A DNA stretch of 64,000 nucleotides from Thioploca sp. (GTDB lineage: Bacteria > Pseudomonadota > Gammaproteobacteria > Beggiatoales > Beggiatoaceae): the NCBI GenBank assembly GCA_012032555.1, contig JAAUSR010000011.1, forward strand, positions 45,789 to 109,788, read 5' to 3'. Made by a program: the position numbers and the translations under genes. Below are positions 10,377 through 20,172 of the stretch, piece by piece. Numbering within the stretch: position 1 is the stretch's first letter; each line of letters opens with the position of its first letter. The notes beneath the pieces were generated by a model. The model made no database searches, was not told where the DNA came from, and worked only from the letters and a program-made list of their open reading frames with translations.

Positions 10377-12281
10377 ATGATTAACCAATACAATGCCGCT
10401 GATATAGAAGTTTTGACTGGGCTTGAGCCGGTGCGGAAACGTCCCGGAATGTACACTAACACTGCTAACCCTAATCATTTGGCTCAAGAAGTGATTGATA
10501 ATAGTGTTGATGAGGCTATTGCTGGCTATGCTAACGACATTGAAGTTATTTTGCATCTCGATGGATCACTCAGTGTTCGGGATAATGGTCGTGGTATGCC
10601 GGTTGATATCCACCCTGAAGAAGGCATTAGTGGTGTCGAAGTTATTCTCACTCGTTTGCATGCTGGCGGTAAATTCTCTCAACAAAATTATCAATTTGCC
10701 GGTGGATTACACGGTGTTGGTGTATCCGTGGTCAATGCACTTTCTAGTCGTTTAGAAATCACCATCAAACGCAATGGCCAGTTATATCAGATGTCATTTG
10801 CTCACGGTGACAAGACCTCGGAATTAAACGAAATTGGGACCATTGGACCACGTCGTACTGGTACCACAGTACGTTTTTGGCCAAATCCGAGTTATTTTGA
10901 TTCGCCACATTTTTCGGTAGCGGCTTTAACCTACTTAATCCGTGCTAAAGCGGTATTATGTGCTGGCTTGACGATGACGTTTAGTGACGAAAATACTGGG
11001 GAGAAACAACAATGGTTTTATCAAGAGGGATTATCTACCTACTTATTTGATCAAATCAGTCCGGCAGTCGTTTTACCAGAGGTACCCTTAATTGGCCATT
11101 TTGCCGGAACCACTGAAGCAGTTGATTATGCACTCTTCTGGATAATCGAGGGTAAACTTATCGCGGAAAGTTATGTTAATTTAATCCCGACTCCCCAAGG
11201 GGGTACTCACGTTAATGGTTTACGAAGTGGTTTGTTAGAAGCCCTGCGAGAATTTTGCGATTATCGTCATTTACTACCGCGAGGAATTAAGTTGGTTGCT
11301 GAGGATATTTGGGAGAATTGTGCCTATGTATTATCTGTTAAATTAGCCGATCCCCAATTTGCGGGTCAAACGAAAGAGCGACTCAATTCTCGTGCTTGTG
11401 CCACTTTTGTTGCTGGGGTGGTGCGCGATGCGTTTAGTTTATGGCTTAATCAACACGTTGAAATGGGAGAACAAATTGCTGAATGGGTTATTCAACAAGC
11501 CCAAAAACGGTTGCGTGCTGATAAAAAAGTCATTCGCAAAAAAGTAACGAATGGTCCAACTTTACCAGGCAAATTAGCTGACTGTACTCTACAAGAGATG
11601 AAACAAACGGAATTATTCTTAGTGGAAGGCGATAGTGCTGGCGGTTCTTGTAAACAAGCACGCGATCGTACCTTTCAAGCAGTCATGCCGTTACGAGGTA
11701 AGATTCTTAATACCTGGGAAATCGAGACCAGTGAAGTGTTAGCCTCGCAAGAAGTTCACGATATTGCTATAGCATTAGGTATTGATCCCGGGACTGATTC
11801 CTTAGCCGGGTTACGCTACGGTAAAGTATGCATTTTGGCTGATGCTGATTCCGATGGAGCACACATCGCCACCTTGCTTTGTGCCCTATTTGTTAAACAT
11901 TTTAGCAAGCTCGTTGCCGAAGGGCACGTTTATGTCGCAACGCCGCCATTATATCGAATTGATGTGGGCAATACCATTTACTACGCGTTAAATAATGAGG
12001 AAAAACAAGGTATTTTGGATAGAATTACTGCAGAAAAAAAATCGGGAACCATTCACATACAACGTTTTAAAGGTTTGGGTGAAATGAATCCGTTACAATT
12101 ACGCGAAACCACCATGGCTAGGGAAACCCGGCGATTAATTCAACTCACCCTAAATGATAATGACCCAACTCACGCTATTATGGATAGGTTACTCGCTAAA
12201 AAACGATCTGCTGAGAGAAAAATTTGGTTAGAGCAAAAAGGTCATTTAGCCATGACAACGATTCAGTCAAGTACCAAGTAA
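10377..12281 (+). CDS. parE: DNA topoisomerase IV subunit B
   Basis: ATPase subunit of topoisomerase IV, which decatenates daughter chromosomes together with ParC. The 634 residues match ParE (about 630) rather than GyrB (about 800). Visible motifs: the GHKL ATP site (EVIDNSVDEAIAG, DNGRGMPVDIHP, GGLHGVGVSVVNALS), the TOPRIM acidic motifs (FLVEGDSAGGS and DADSDGAHI) and the C-terminal block QRFKGLGEMNP. The start MINQYNAADIEVL fits known ParE. parC is not next to it. It converges on rtcA with only 17 bases between the stops. Confidence 0.96.
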   Translation: MINQYNAADIEVLTGLEPVRKRPGMYTNTANPNHLAQEVIDNSVDEAIAGYANDIEVILHLDGSLSVRDNGRGMPVDIHPEEGISGVEVILTRLHAGGKFSQQNYQFAGGLHGVGVSVVNALSSRLEITIKRNGQLYQMSFAHGDKTSELNEIGTIGPRRTGTTVRFWPNPSYFDSPHFSVAALTYLIRAKAVLCAGLTMTFSDENTGEKQQWFYQEGLSTYLFDQISPAVVLPEVPLIGHFAGTTEAVDYALFWIIEGKLIAESYVNLIPTPQGGTHVNGLRSGLLEALREFCDYRHLLPRGIKLVAEDIWENCAYVLSVKLADPQFAGQTKERLNSRACATFVAGVVRDAFSLWLNQHVEMGEQIAEWVIQQAQKRLRADKKVIRKKVTNGPTLPGKLADCTLQEMKQTELFLVEGDSAGGSCKQARDRTFQAVMPLRGKILNTWEIETSEVLASQEVHDIAIALGIDPGTDSLAGLRYGKVCILADADSDGAHIATLLCALFVKHFSKLVAEGHVYVATPPLYRIDVGNTIYYALNNEEKQGILDRITAEKKSGTIHIQRFKGLGEMNPLQLRETTMARETRRLIQLTLNDNDPTHAIMDRLLAKKRSAERKIWLEQKGHLAMTTIQSSTK

Positions 12282-12298
12282 GGTGCATTTCTTATTTC

Positions 12299-13339
12299 CT
12301 ACTGAGCTATGGTTATTAACCAGGCATCACGATTGAGTTGAGTTAAGGTAATCGATACCTCTAAAAAAGTACGAATGACTTCAATATTGGTGAGCGTATG
12401 TTGAGTCGGGTGGAGAGTAACCCATTCGCCTTCTCCAACTAAAGCCAACGGAAGCAGCAATTGATCAGCTAAATATTCACCCACCGGAACATTAGCTGTT
12501 AGGTAATTTTGTACCTGAGCTATCACCTTATCTGCCACGGCTTCCGCTCGAATACCCCGTTGACCAAAACCAGTGAAAACCTCAGTGACGTGTTCACTTT
12601 GAATTTGTAATAATAACACATTAGCCGGTCCCAGTTGTGCGGGTAAAGTATGTTGTTGTAAGCAGTTTGGTGACCAACCTAATTGACTAGCCACTCGCTG
12701 TAATTCGCGTTCGGCTACCTGCTGTGGGATATTCGTTATTAAGGTGGTTGCTTGATAAGCTACGGTTTTACCTCGTTCCAGTAACTGAAATCCTTGAAGA
12801 GATTGAGTTGGGGTAATATGAACTTGTAATTGTCCGCCACCGGTTGGATAAAAGCCATAGCGATCTAAAGTCACTTTTACCACTGCACCCATACGGTTAA
12901 GCAGTGGTAACCAAGCTTGATCTAAAAAATCAAATGGCGGTGCTAAAGGATTATGAGTTCCACCGGTTAGGGTTAAGTGAGATTCGTTGGTAGTCAATAA
13001 GAGGGGATACAAAATGGTTTGTAATACTAAAGTAGTACTACCCGCACTGCCAATGGCAAAATGATAGTGACCACCCTGTACTTCACCCGGAACGAAGGTT
13101 AAAGTCGTTGAGCCAATTTCATCTCCGCTCACTTGTGCTCCACAGATATCACGTGCCGCCCGAACTGCCGTTAAATGTTGGCGTTGTAAACCGGGTTTTT
13201 TACGAGCAGCGCGGATCTGAGTAATCCGAAAGGCTTTACCGGTACAAATAGATAAAGTGAGGGCACTTCTCAGGACTTGTCCACCGCCTTCACCCATTGC
13301 CCCATCAATTTCAAGATAAATTAGGCTGTTGGAGTTCAT
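12299..13339 (-). CDS. rtcA: RNA 3'-terminal phosphate cyclase
   Basis: ATP-dependent enzyme that turns an RNA 3'-phosphate into a 2',3'-cyclic phosphate. Motifs: DGAMGEGGGQVLRSALTLS at the N-terminus, GLQRQHLTAV, GSAGSTTLVLQT, TGGTHNPLAPPFDFL and PTGGGQL. The adenylated histidine of the E. coli enzyme (His309, in a CHLLTN context) corresponds to His314 here (QHTLTN), so the enzyme should be active. The 346 residues are normal. The usual partner, RNA ligase rtcB, and the regulator rtcR are not in the window. The gene sits between parE and a hybrid sensor kinase, with 82 bases to the latter. Confidence 0.95.
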   Translation of the reverse strand: MNSNSLIYLEIDGAMGEGGGQVLRSALTLSICTGKAFRITQIRAARKKPGLQRQHLTAVRAARDICGAQVSGDEIGSTTLTFVPGEVQGGHYHFAIGSAGSTTLVLQTILYPLLLTTNESHLTLTGGTHNPLAPPFDFLDQAWLPLLNRMGAVVKVTLDRYGFYPTGGGQLQVHITPTQSLQGFQLLERGKTVAYQATTLITNIPQQVAERELQRVASQLGWSPNCLQQHTLPAQLGPANVLLLQIQSEHVTEVFTGFGQRGIRAEAVADKVIAQVQNYLTANVPVGEYLADQLLLPLALVGEGEWVTLHPTQHTLTNIEVIRTFLEVSITLTQLNRDAWLITIAQ

Positions 13340-13421
13340 ATTATTTAATTGAATGGTTAATTGATTAGAGATTCATTCAATCAATAAAAATAATACTTAA
13401 TTTAAGAAAGTAATAAGAAGG

Positions 13422-15905
13422 TCATACTGAATTAGCGTTGATCAATTTGGCATAGTTTAATTCGGTAGGTAATAAACTTTCAATCGTTTCAAGTAATTGT
13501 TTTAAATTAATGGGCTTGCTTAGATAAGCATTAGCACCGGCGTTAAGACAACGTTCTCTATCGCCCGCCATGACTAGAGCAGTCAAAGCAATAATTGGTG
13601 TCACTACCAATATGGGATCAATCCGTAAACAGCGAATAGCCTCTAAGCCGTCTATTTTGGGCATCTGAATATCCATTAAAATAAGATCCGGTCGTTCTCG
13701 CTTAGCTTTCTCAATCGCCTCAATACCATCATGAGCCAGCAGAACTTGGTATTTTTTAGCGACTAAATAGTTAAATAACATTTCTTGAGTGGCTTCACTA
13801 TCCTCCGCTAGTAAAATGCGTGGTATGCTATGACGAATGGTTATTTTCTGAATCGAAGTTGTTTTCGGAATAGATTCCCAGCTTGAGTGAACGAACTGAT
13901 CTCTTTTTTCATCAGGATGCCAAGGTAGGGTTACGATAAAACAACTCCCTTGTCCAATTTCACTCGTCACAGTAACACTGCCACCTAATAATTCAGTTAA
14001 TTTGGAAACTAAAGATAACCCTAAACCGGTTCCTTCTTGTTGGCGATTGAGTGTCGCATCCAATTGGATAAATGGTTTAAATAGTTTATTTAAATCAGCT
14101 TTATGAATACCAATCCCCGTATCACGAACGACAAATTCAACCGACTGGTGCTCTACATCCGCATTAACAGCCAGTTCAACCTGACCACCTTCCGACGTAA
14201 ATTTAACCGCATTAGTTAATAAATTAACTAAAATTTGTTTGAGACGTAATTCATCTGTTTTAATAATATAAATTTGATAATCGCAACTAAAGCGGAGTTT
14301 AATCCGTTTCTTTTGTGCGGCTTGTTGGACAAATTGTAAACTGTCTTGACAAATTGGATCGACAACAACTTGACTAATTGACAATTCTAATTGACCAGCA
14401 CAGATCTTTGATAAATCGAGAATATCGTTAATGAGTCTTAGTAAATGTTTACCGCTGTTGCCAATACGTTGAATAATTTCTTGTTGTTTAGCCGTTAATA
14501 AACCAAAGATCTGTTCTTGGAGCATTTCGACATTACCTAAAACACTATTCAACGGGGTGCGTAATTCGTGGCTCATATTGGCAAGGAATTCATCTTTCAA
14601 GCGGGACGCGCGCGCTAATTCAGCATTAGCTACTCTTAATTCGATAGTGCGTTCTTCTACCCGCTGTGCTAAGGTAGAACGTTCTATCTGTAAAGCTTGT
14701 TCTACCCGTTGACGTTCGGTGATATCATGTAACATAACTAAATAGGCGGGGGAATCTTCCCAGTAAGTATCAACGAGTTCCATTTCAGCCGTTCCGCTTT
14801 CTCCACTCACTCGAACAATATCCATTTCTTGACGTTGACCGTTGGTTAACGATGAAGTGAAAACTTCACCTACTTTAAATACACCTTGATTTATTAAAAA
14901 TTTCTGCATGGCCTGATTAATAAAAACAATGATATTCTGATGGTCAAGCACCATAATACCAATAGGGTTCAATTCAACCAAATGACGAAAGCTTGCTCGA
15001 CTGGCTGCTAATGCCATTTCCATTTGTTTACGAGTGGTAATATCATGGGGAATAATAATTAAGCCAATTTTTTTATTATGAATATCGGTTAGGATACTAA
15101 CCGTTAATAAAATACAACGGGTTTCTCCGTTATTTTTTAGATGTACACATTCTCCATGCCAAAATCCAGTTTGATTTAATTCTTCATTCGTTATGGCTTC
15201 TTCTGTATGTAACCATTGTACTTGATAAAGGTTGGTCAGCGGTTGTCCTATTATATCGTTATTATTGCAATGATATTGAATCATTGCTGCTGAATTAAGG
15301 TAAATAATACAATTATCATTATCAACGACAATAACCGGATCACGAATTTGCTTCAAAATACGGCGTTGAAATTGAATATGTTCTTCAGCTTGTTGACGTT
15401 CTAGAATTTCTAGTTGGAGGCGAATATTGGCTTGTTTAAGTGCAAGCGTTTTCCGATGGAGATCGACTAATACAGCTACTTTAGCTTTGATAATAAGATG
15501 GTTAAATGGTTTAGGGATAAAATCGATAGCACCTAGTGCATATCCCTCCAGAATTTTTTCTAAATTTTGTGTAAAACCAGTAATGAAAATAATCGGTAAA
15601 TTCGGATTAGAATGTTGTTCTCTAATGCGTTTAGCGGTTTCTAAACCATTCATGCCGGGCATTTCTACGTCAAGAATAATTAAGGCACAGTTGGGTTCCG
15701 ATAACACCCATTGTAAAGCGGCTTCACCCGACTTAACTGCGATGAGATTATAATTTTGCCGCCTTAATATTTTTTCTAGCGTAAATAAATTATCCTCCCG
15801 GTCATCAACTAATAAAATGGGTGGTTGTGCTGCTTGTTGTTCAAGATCGGTCTGTTTTTTCTGTAATATAGCTAATTGTTCATTTCTATGATTATTATAT
15901 CTCAT
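13422..15905 (-). CDS. Hybrid sensor histidine kinase (REC-PAS-PAS-HisKA-HATPase-REC)
   Basis: Cytoplasmic two-component hybrid of 827 residues. N-terminal receiver at about 28-148 with phospho-acceptor D79 (IILDVEMPG); PAS at about 180-292 and 303-400; a short coiled coil; HisKA with H446 (NMSHELRTPLN); HATPase with N box NLLTNAVKF, G1 DTGIGI and G2 GTGLGL; C-terminal receiver at about 696-815 with D745 (LMDIQMPK). There are no membrane helices, so the signal is intracellular or comes through the first receiver. No output regulator is adjacent. It is preceded on the map by rtcA in the same direction and faces a divergent DUF2333 gene. Confidence 0.93.
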   Translation of the reverse strand: MRYNNHRNEQLAILQKKQTDLEQQAAQPPILLVDDREDNLFTLEKILRRQNYNLIAVKSGEAALQWVLSEPNCALIILDVEMPGMNGLETAKRIREQHSNPNLPIIFITGFTQNLEKILEGYALGAIDFIPKPFNHLIIKAKVAVLVDLHRKTLALKQANIRLQLEILERQQAEEHIQFQRRILKQIRDPVIVVDNDNCIIYLNSAAMIQYHCNNNDIIGQPLTNLYQVQWLHTEEAITNEELNQTGFWHGECVHLKNNGETRCILLTVSILTDIHNKKIGLIIIPHDITTRKQMEMALAASRASFRHLVELNPIGIMVLDHQNIIVFINQAMQKFLINQGVFKVGEVFTSSLTNGQRQEMDIVRVSGESGTAEMELVDTYWEDSPAYLVMLHDITERQRVEQALQIERSTLAQRVEERTIELRVANAELARASRLKDEFLANMSHELRTPLNSVLGNVEMLQEQIFGLLTAKQQEIIQRIGNSGKHLLRLINDILDLSKICAGQLELSISQVVVDPICQDSLQFVQQAAQKKRIKLRFSCDYQIYIIKTDELRLKQILVNLLTNAVKFTSEGGQVELAVNADVEHQSVEFVVRDTGIGIHKADLNKLFKPFIQLDATLNRQQEGTGLGLSLVSKLTELLGGSVTVTSEIGQGSCFIVTLPWHPDEKRDQFVHSSWESIPKTTSIQKITIRHSIPRILLAEDSEATQEMLFNYLVAKKYQVLLAHDGIEAIEKAKRERPDLILMDIQMPKIDGLEAIRCLRIDPILVVTPIIALTALVMAGDRERCLNAGANAYLSKPINLKQLLETIESLLPTELNYAKLINANSV

Positions 15906-16118
15906 CTGTTTTTAAACCTCAAAATACCGGGCATTTTATTATTTTAATCTGGGTTGGGTAATTAAAAGAATCAATCAGCAAAATTCGTATCAGCAAAATT
16001 CTCAATTTCTTATAGGAAAATTGTTATGATAAATTAAAGCATAATAATAAATTTAAATTAATTCAATTTAATCAAAAAAACTAAATGGTTTACTTGGCTT
16101 CAATAAGGAGTTCACATT
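15906..16118. promoter_or_regulatory. Divergent promoter region
   Basis: A very AT-rich spacer between the minus-strand kinase gene and the plus-strand DUF2333 gene. An AAGGAG ribosome-binding site lies at about 16104-16110, just before the GTG start at 16119. A direct repeat of AATCAGCAAAATTC-like sequence occurs near 15970-16000. Confidence 0.45.
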
Positions 16119-17195
16119 GTGACAGATGAATCCACTCAACCTAAAATAATAGATAAGTTAATTAAACTATTAACCAAGCTATGGCAGCAATTGGTAGCGC
16201 TTTATCATCCGGACAATCTTAAAAAACGGGGGACAAAGCAAAGTGTGATTTTAATCGCACTGACGGTATTATTTCCAATGATCTTAATCGGTTGGTGGTG
16301 GAGTACTGAACCCCATTTATTCGATGTGAAAAGTATTGCTCAAAAACAAGCAACACGCCATAACCAACAATTGGTAACCGGTTATGTGACAACCTCTACC
16401 CTAATTACTATTGCTAATACCCTATTAGATAAGTCTGGAGGGTATTTAAGTAACGATGTTATTCCGCCGAGTATTTTTATGGATGACATGTCTAATTGGG
16501 AATTTGGCGTTTTGCAGCAAGTGCGTGAATTTACTAAAGTATTACGTAATGATATTAGTCGCTCAAAAACACAATCAATAGAAGATCCGGATTTAGCCAA
16601 AGCTGAACCGAAATTTAATGCTGACAATCAATCCTGGTTTTGGCCAACCAGTGAAACGGAGTATCAAGAAGGTATCCAATTATTAACTCACTATTTATAT
16701 CGCCTAGCCGATCCACAAAATAATACCGCCCAATTTTTAACCCGCACTGATAATTTGCGTGATTGGCTAGAAGTTGTCGTTAAACGTTTAGGGGGATTAT
16801 CACAACAATTAAGTGCGAGCGTTGGGCAGTTACGAATCAATACTGATTTAGCCGGGGATATTAATCAAGCTAATTCTCCCAGTACTGAATTGCGGGTAAA
16901 AACCCCTTGGGGCAAAATTGATGATATTTTTTATCAAGCACGTGGCACATGCTGGGCTTTAATCCATTTACTTCATGCGATAGAAATTGACTTTAAAGAG
17001 GTTTTAGAAAAACGTAATGCTATAGTCATGCTACAACAAATCATTCGAGAATTAGAAATGACCCAAACAGCCGTTTGGAGTCCGATGATTTTAAATGGTT
17101 CTGGATTTGGATTATTGGCAAATCATTCACTGGTTCTTTCTGCTTATATTTCGCAAGCGAATATCGGTATTATTGAATTATATAATTTATTGTAA
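16119..17195 (+). CDS. DUF2333 family inner-membrane protein
   Basis: 358-residue protein of unknown function, well conserved among gammaproteobacteria. One transmembrane segment at about residues 43-64 (a hydrophobic run then WWWSTEP), after a short basic cytoplasmic tail; the large rest is predicted to be periplasmic. Family landmarks: LLDKSGGYLSNDVIPPS, NWEFGVLQQVREF, EDPDLAKAEPKFN and LSQQLSASVGQ. The GTG start is favoured by the AAGGAG eight to ten bases before it. No function should be assigned; membership of DUF2333 is from recalled family sequence, not a search. Confidence 0.88.
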   Translation: MTDESTQPKIIDKLIKLLTKLWQQLVALYHPDNLKKRGTKQSVILIALTVLFPMILIGWWWSTEPHLFDVKSIAQKQATRHNQQLVTGYVTTSTLITIANTLLDKSGGYLSNDVIPPSIFMDDMSNWEFGVLQQVREFTKVLRNDISRSKTQSIEDPDLAKAEPKFNADNQSWFWPTSETEYQEGIQLLTHYLYRLADPQNNTAQFLTRTDNLRDWLEVVVKRLGGLSQQLSASVGQLRINTDLAGDINQANSPSTELRVKTPWGKIDDIFYQARGTCWALIHLLHAIEIDFKEVLEKRNAIVMLQQIIRELEMTQTAVWSPMILNGSGFGLLANHSLVLSAYISQANIGIIELYNLL

Positions 17196-17196
17196 T

Positions 17197-17309
17197 GGTT
17201 ATCCGTGAACAGTTATCAGTTATTAAGGATAGCTTTAGCTAATAATTAATAATGAAAAAACATTAATTGATAAGTAAAATTAATAATTGATAACTGTTCA
17301 TGGATAACT
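17197..17309. repeat. Long imperfect inverted repeat (MITE-like)
   Basis: Arms at 17197-17225 and 17281-17309 are inverted copies matching at 26 of 29 positions, with TGAACAGTTATCA at their core. The 55-base loop itself holds a smaller inverted repeat (ATTAATAATG / CATTAAT). The unit fills the whole gap between the DUF2333 gene and the ABC ATPase gene and could form a long cruciform or RNA hairpin ahead of the polysaccharide locus. Confidence 0.65.
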
Positions 17310-17328
17310 GAAAAAACTGACAACTGCA

Positions 17329-18039
17329 ATGACAACTCAACAACAAAATTTACCGGTTTTATCTTTAAAGAACGTTGGAATTTATTACAAACGTAACCGT
17401 GGTGTATTTGGCGAATCTTTTTGGGCACTTAAAGATGTTTCCTTTGATTTATATCCAGGTGAAACTTTAGGTATTATTGGTCGAAACGGCGTCGGTAAAA
17501 GTACCTTACTCCGCTTAATGGCAGGCATTATTAAACCCAATAAAGGCCATTTTATTAATAATGGTCATCAGGTTTCGCTATTATCTTTAAATTTAGGATT
17601 TATTTATTATTTAACTGGACGAGAAAATGCTATTTTAAGCGGCATGTTTATGGGATTAAGAAAATCAGAGATCCAAGCTAAAATGAATGCGATTATTAAA
17701 TTTTCCGAACTGGGAAAATTCTTTGATCAACCGATTGCAACTTATTCTTCTGGGATGTTGGCTCGGTTAGGATTTTCAGTTGCTTTTCAGGTAAATCCCG
17801 ATGTGTTATTAATTGATGAAATTTTTGGCGTGGGTGATGCCGAGTTTCGACAAAAATCAACTTGGCTGATGCAAGAAAAAATTCATTCTCACCAAACCAT
17901 TGTATTTGTTTCCCATCAAGATGCCTTAATTAGACAATTGTGTCATCGCGTCGTTTGGATAGAAGACGGGGTAAGCAAAGCCGAAGGGCACGCAGCCCAT
18001 GTACTCAAGGAATATCATCAATCTTTGCATCTCAGTTAA
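17329..18039 (+). CDS. ABC-2 type polysaccharide/teichoic-acid export ATPase (Wzt/TagH-like)
   Basis: 236-residue nucleotide-binding protein of the polysaccharide-export class. Walker A GIIGRNGVGKSTLLRL, a signature segment YSSGMLARLGFSVAF, Walker B VLLIDEIFGVGD (the extended GVGDAEF loop is typical of Wzt/TagH), and H-loop VFVSHQ. It lacks the long C-terminal sugar-binding domain of Wzt. It is followed by glycosyltransferases and sulfotransferases, which supports a role in exporting a surface glycan. The partner permease (Wzm-type) is not in the window, which is odd for this class. Start ATG is weakly supported by Shine-Dalgarno sequence. Confidence 0.9.
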   Translation: MTTQQQNLPVLSLKNVGIYYKRNRGVFGESFWALKDVSFDLYPGETLGIIGRNGVGKSTLLRLMAGIIKPNKGHFINNGHQVSLLSLNLGFIYYLTGRENAILSGMFMGLRKSEIQAKMNAIIKFSELGKFFDQPIATYSSGMLARLGFSVAFQVNPDVLLIDEIFGVGDAEFRQKSTWLMQEKIHSHQTIVFVSHQDALIRQLCHRVVWIEDGVSKAEGHAAHVLKEYHQSLHLS

Positions 18040-18062
18040 GTCTAGGCTAAAGGAAAATTAAT

Positions 18063-20129
18063 TTGACCCAAAAAATCAGAGATTCGACTGAACCAGATGA
18101 TCTCGTTGCGACTAGAGCGCAGATCATTGAATATCAAGAGGAAATTGCTCAACTACGGCGTAGTTTGGAAGAAAGGACTCAAGATATCAACAAACTCATT
18201 CAATGGACCCAAAGTTTACAACAAGATATTCTAGCGGTTTATAGTTCAATCACTTGGCAAACTGGTCAGTTCATTACCCAAATGGCTTTGAAATTACTTC
18301 GCCGTCCGGTTGGAACAACGGCACGCGATCATATTAATAAAATTTTGACGACCTTTGAGGCTTGGAAAATTAACTATTTCCAAAACCGCCGACAATTGGG
18401 GTTACAATCCTATATGCCTTGGCATGACACCAAAGAATACACTTTATGGATTAAGCAATATGATACCTTAAATCAAATTTTGCTTGACCAACTTGGTGAG
18501 CAGTTTAGACAATGGTCGTATCAACCCACGATCTCTCTTTTGATGTTAATTAACCGTTCCAATAATCAGTGGTTACTTGAGGCAATCCAGTCGATACAAG
18601 CACAGCTTTACCCTCATTGGGAATTATGCTTAGCTTATCAAAGTACTCTAGCAAAACCAACGATTCAAATCATAGCGTTAGAACCACGAATTAAATTAAT
18701 AGATTGTACTCAAACTGACACGTTAGCCGCTGCTTTAAATCAAGCTTTAGCTCAGGCAACGGGTGACTTCATTGCGACAGTGGGTGAACAGGATAGATTA
18801 CCAATTCAGGCGTTGTATAAAGGAGTCGAATGGCTCAATCACTATCCCCAAATTGATCTGCTTTACAGCGATGCAGATAAATTAGATGAAAGCGGAACAC
18901 GTTATGATCCCTATTTTAAATCTGACTGGAACCCGGATTTATTTTATTCGCAAAATTTTCTGCAACATTTAACCCTCTATCGCCGCTCAGTGGTAGCGAG
19001 AATAACTGGTTTTCAACCCGATTATCCTGGTAGTGAGGATTACGACTTTACCCTTCGCTTCATTGAACAAATTGATAGCAGCCATATTCACCATATTCCA
19101 CATATCCTGTATCATCAACGCCAAGTTTCTCAACCCACCCTTATTTCTAATAACACGCCTTCCCATTGCCAAGCATTACAAGCCCATTTGCAGCGATTAA
19201 ATCAATCCGCTCAAGTGGTAGCTGCACCGGGTGGACATACGCGAGTTATTTATCCGCTGCCTTCATCATTACCTTTAGTTAGTTTGATTATTCCAACTCG
19301 TGATAAACTAAATTTATTGCGTGGCACAGTGGAGGGTTGTCTTAACCAGACTCGTTATGACCACATTGAAATCATTATTATGGATAATAGTAGTGTTGAA
19401 CCTGAAACTTTGGCGTATTTAAAAGCTATTCAACAGGATAACCGCGTAACCGTCATTCGTCATGCGGCACCGTTTAATTATTCGCAACTCAATAACATTG
19501 GTGTTGCTCAGGCCCAAGGCCATATCATTGGCTTAATTAATAACGACTTAGAAGTCATTTCCCCAGATTGGTTAACTGAAATGGTGAGTCACGCACTGCG
19601 TCCAGAAATTGGCGCAGTCGGTGCTAAACTATATTACGCCAACGACACAATTCAACATGCTGGTGTCATTGTTGGACTTGGTGGGATGGCTGGACATGGT
19701 TTTAAATTCTTAGCCCGAGAAGCCCCCGGTTATCATTGGAAACCCTTTCTAATCCAAAATTATTCAGTCGTTACGGGAGCTTGTTTAGTGTTGCGGCGTC
19801 AAGTGTTTGAGGAAGTAGGGGGATTAGAAGAAAAACATTTGCAAGTGGCATTCAATGATGTGGATTTATGCCTACGGATCCGCGAACGTGGTTATCGCAT
19901 TGTTTGGACACCGTATGCGGAACTGTATCACTTGGAATCAGCGAGTCGCGGTTTAGATAACACTTTAAAAAAATTTCTTCGCTTACGGCATGAGCTTAAT
20001 TACATGAAATCACGCTGGGCAGATATTTTACGGAATGATCCTTATTACAATCCTAATTTAACCATTGAATATGAAGATTTTTCTTTAGCTTATCCCCCGA
20101 GAATTAATTTAATCGACGTCATCAATTAA
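18063..20129 (+). CDS. GT2 glycosyltransferase, two catalytic domains with N-terminal coiled coil
   Basis: 688 residues. A coiled-coil head (about 10-65) leads into a segment ITWQTGQFITQMALKLL. It is followed by a first GT-A domain (about 155-390) that looks degenerate: it lacks the DD-S motif of active relatives but keeps YSDADKLDE and YFKSDWNPDL. A second GT2 domain (about 400-640) has SLIIPTRDK, INNDLEV, GAVGAKLYY, TGACLVLRR and FNDVDLCLRIRERGY. Likely adds sugars during surface-polysaccharide assembly. The TTG start is taken because AAAGGA precedes it and the coiled coil begins right after. Its head closely parallels that of the next glycosyltransferase, so the two are paralogues. Confidence 0.88.
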   Translation: MTQKIRDSTEPDDLVATRAQIIEYQEEIAQLRRSLEERTQDINKLIQWTQSLQQDILAVYSSITWQTGQFITQMALKLLRRPVGTTARDHINKILTTFEAWKINYFQNRRQLGLQSYMPWHDTKEYTLWIKQYDTLNQILLDQLGEQFRQWSYQPTISLLMLINRSNNQWLLEAIQSIQAQLYPHWELCLAYQSTLAKPTIQIIALEPRIKLIDCTQTDTLAAALNQALAQATGDFIATVGEQDRLPIQALYKGVEWLNHYPQIDLLYSDADKLDESGTRYDPYFKSDWNPDLFYSQNFLQHLTLYRRSVVARITGFQPDYPGSEDYDFTLRFIEQIDSSHIHHIPHILYHQRQVSQPTLISNNTPSHCQALQAHLQRLNQSAQVVAAPGGHTRVIYPLPSSLPLVSLIIPTRDKLNLLRGTVEGCLNQTRYDHIEIIIMDNSSVEPETLAYLKAIQQDNRVTVIRHAAPFNYSQLNNIGVAQAQGHIIGLINNDLEVISPDWLTEMVSHALRPEIGAVGAKLYYANDTIQHAGVIVGLGGMAGHGFKFLAREAPGYHWKPFLIQNYSVVTGACLVLRRQVFEEVGGLEEKHLQVAFNDVDLCLRIRERGYRIVWTPYAELYHLESASRGLDNTLKKFLRLRHELNYMKSRWADILRNDPYYNPNLTIEYEDFSLAYPPRINLIDVIN

Positions 20130-20172
20130 TGCTGATCGATTAATTAACCAGTTATAACTTGGAGTAAAATCA

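Noticed and set aside
12299..13339. Loss of the RtcA active-site histidine (VGEYLADQL)
   Set aside because: The adenylated histidine of E. coli RtcA lies further on in the CHLLTN segment, and that histidine is present here (QHTLTN).
13422..15905. Reading rtcA and the hybrid kinase as a known RNA-repair two-component system
   Set aside because: They share only strand and closeness; no established family link supports it, so it is kept as a speculation under the rtcA finding.
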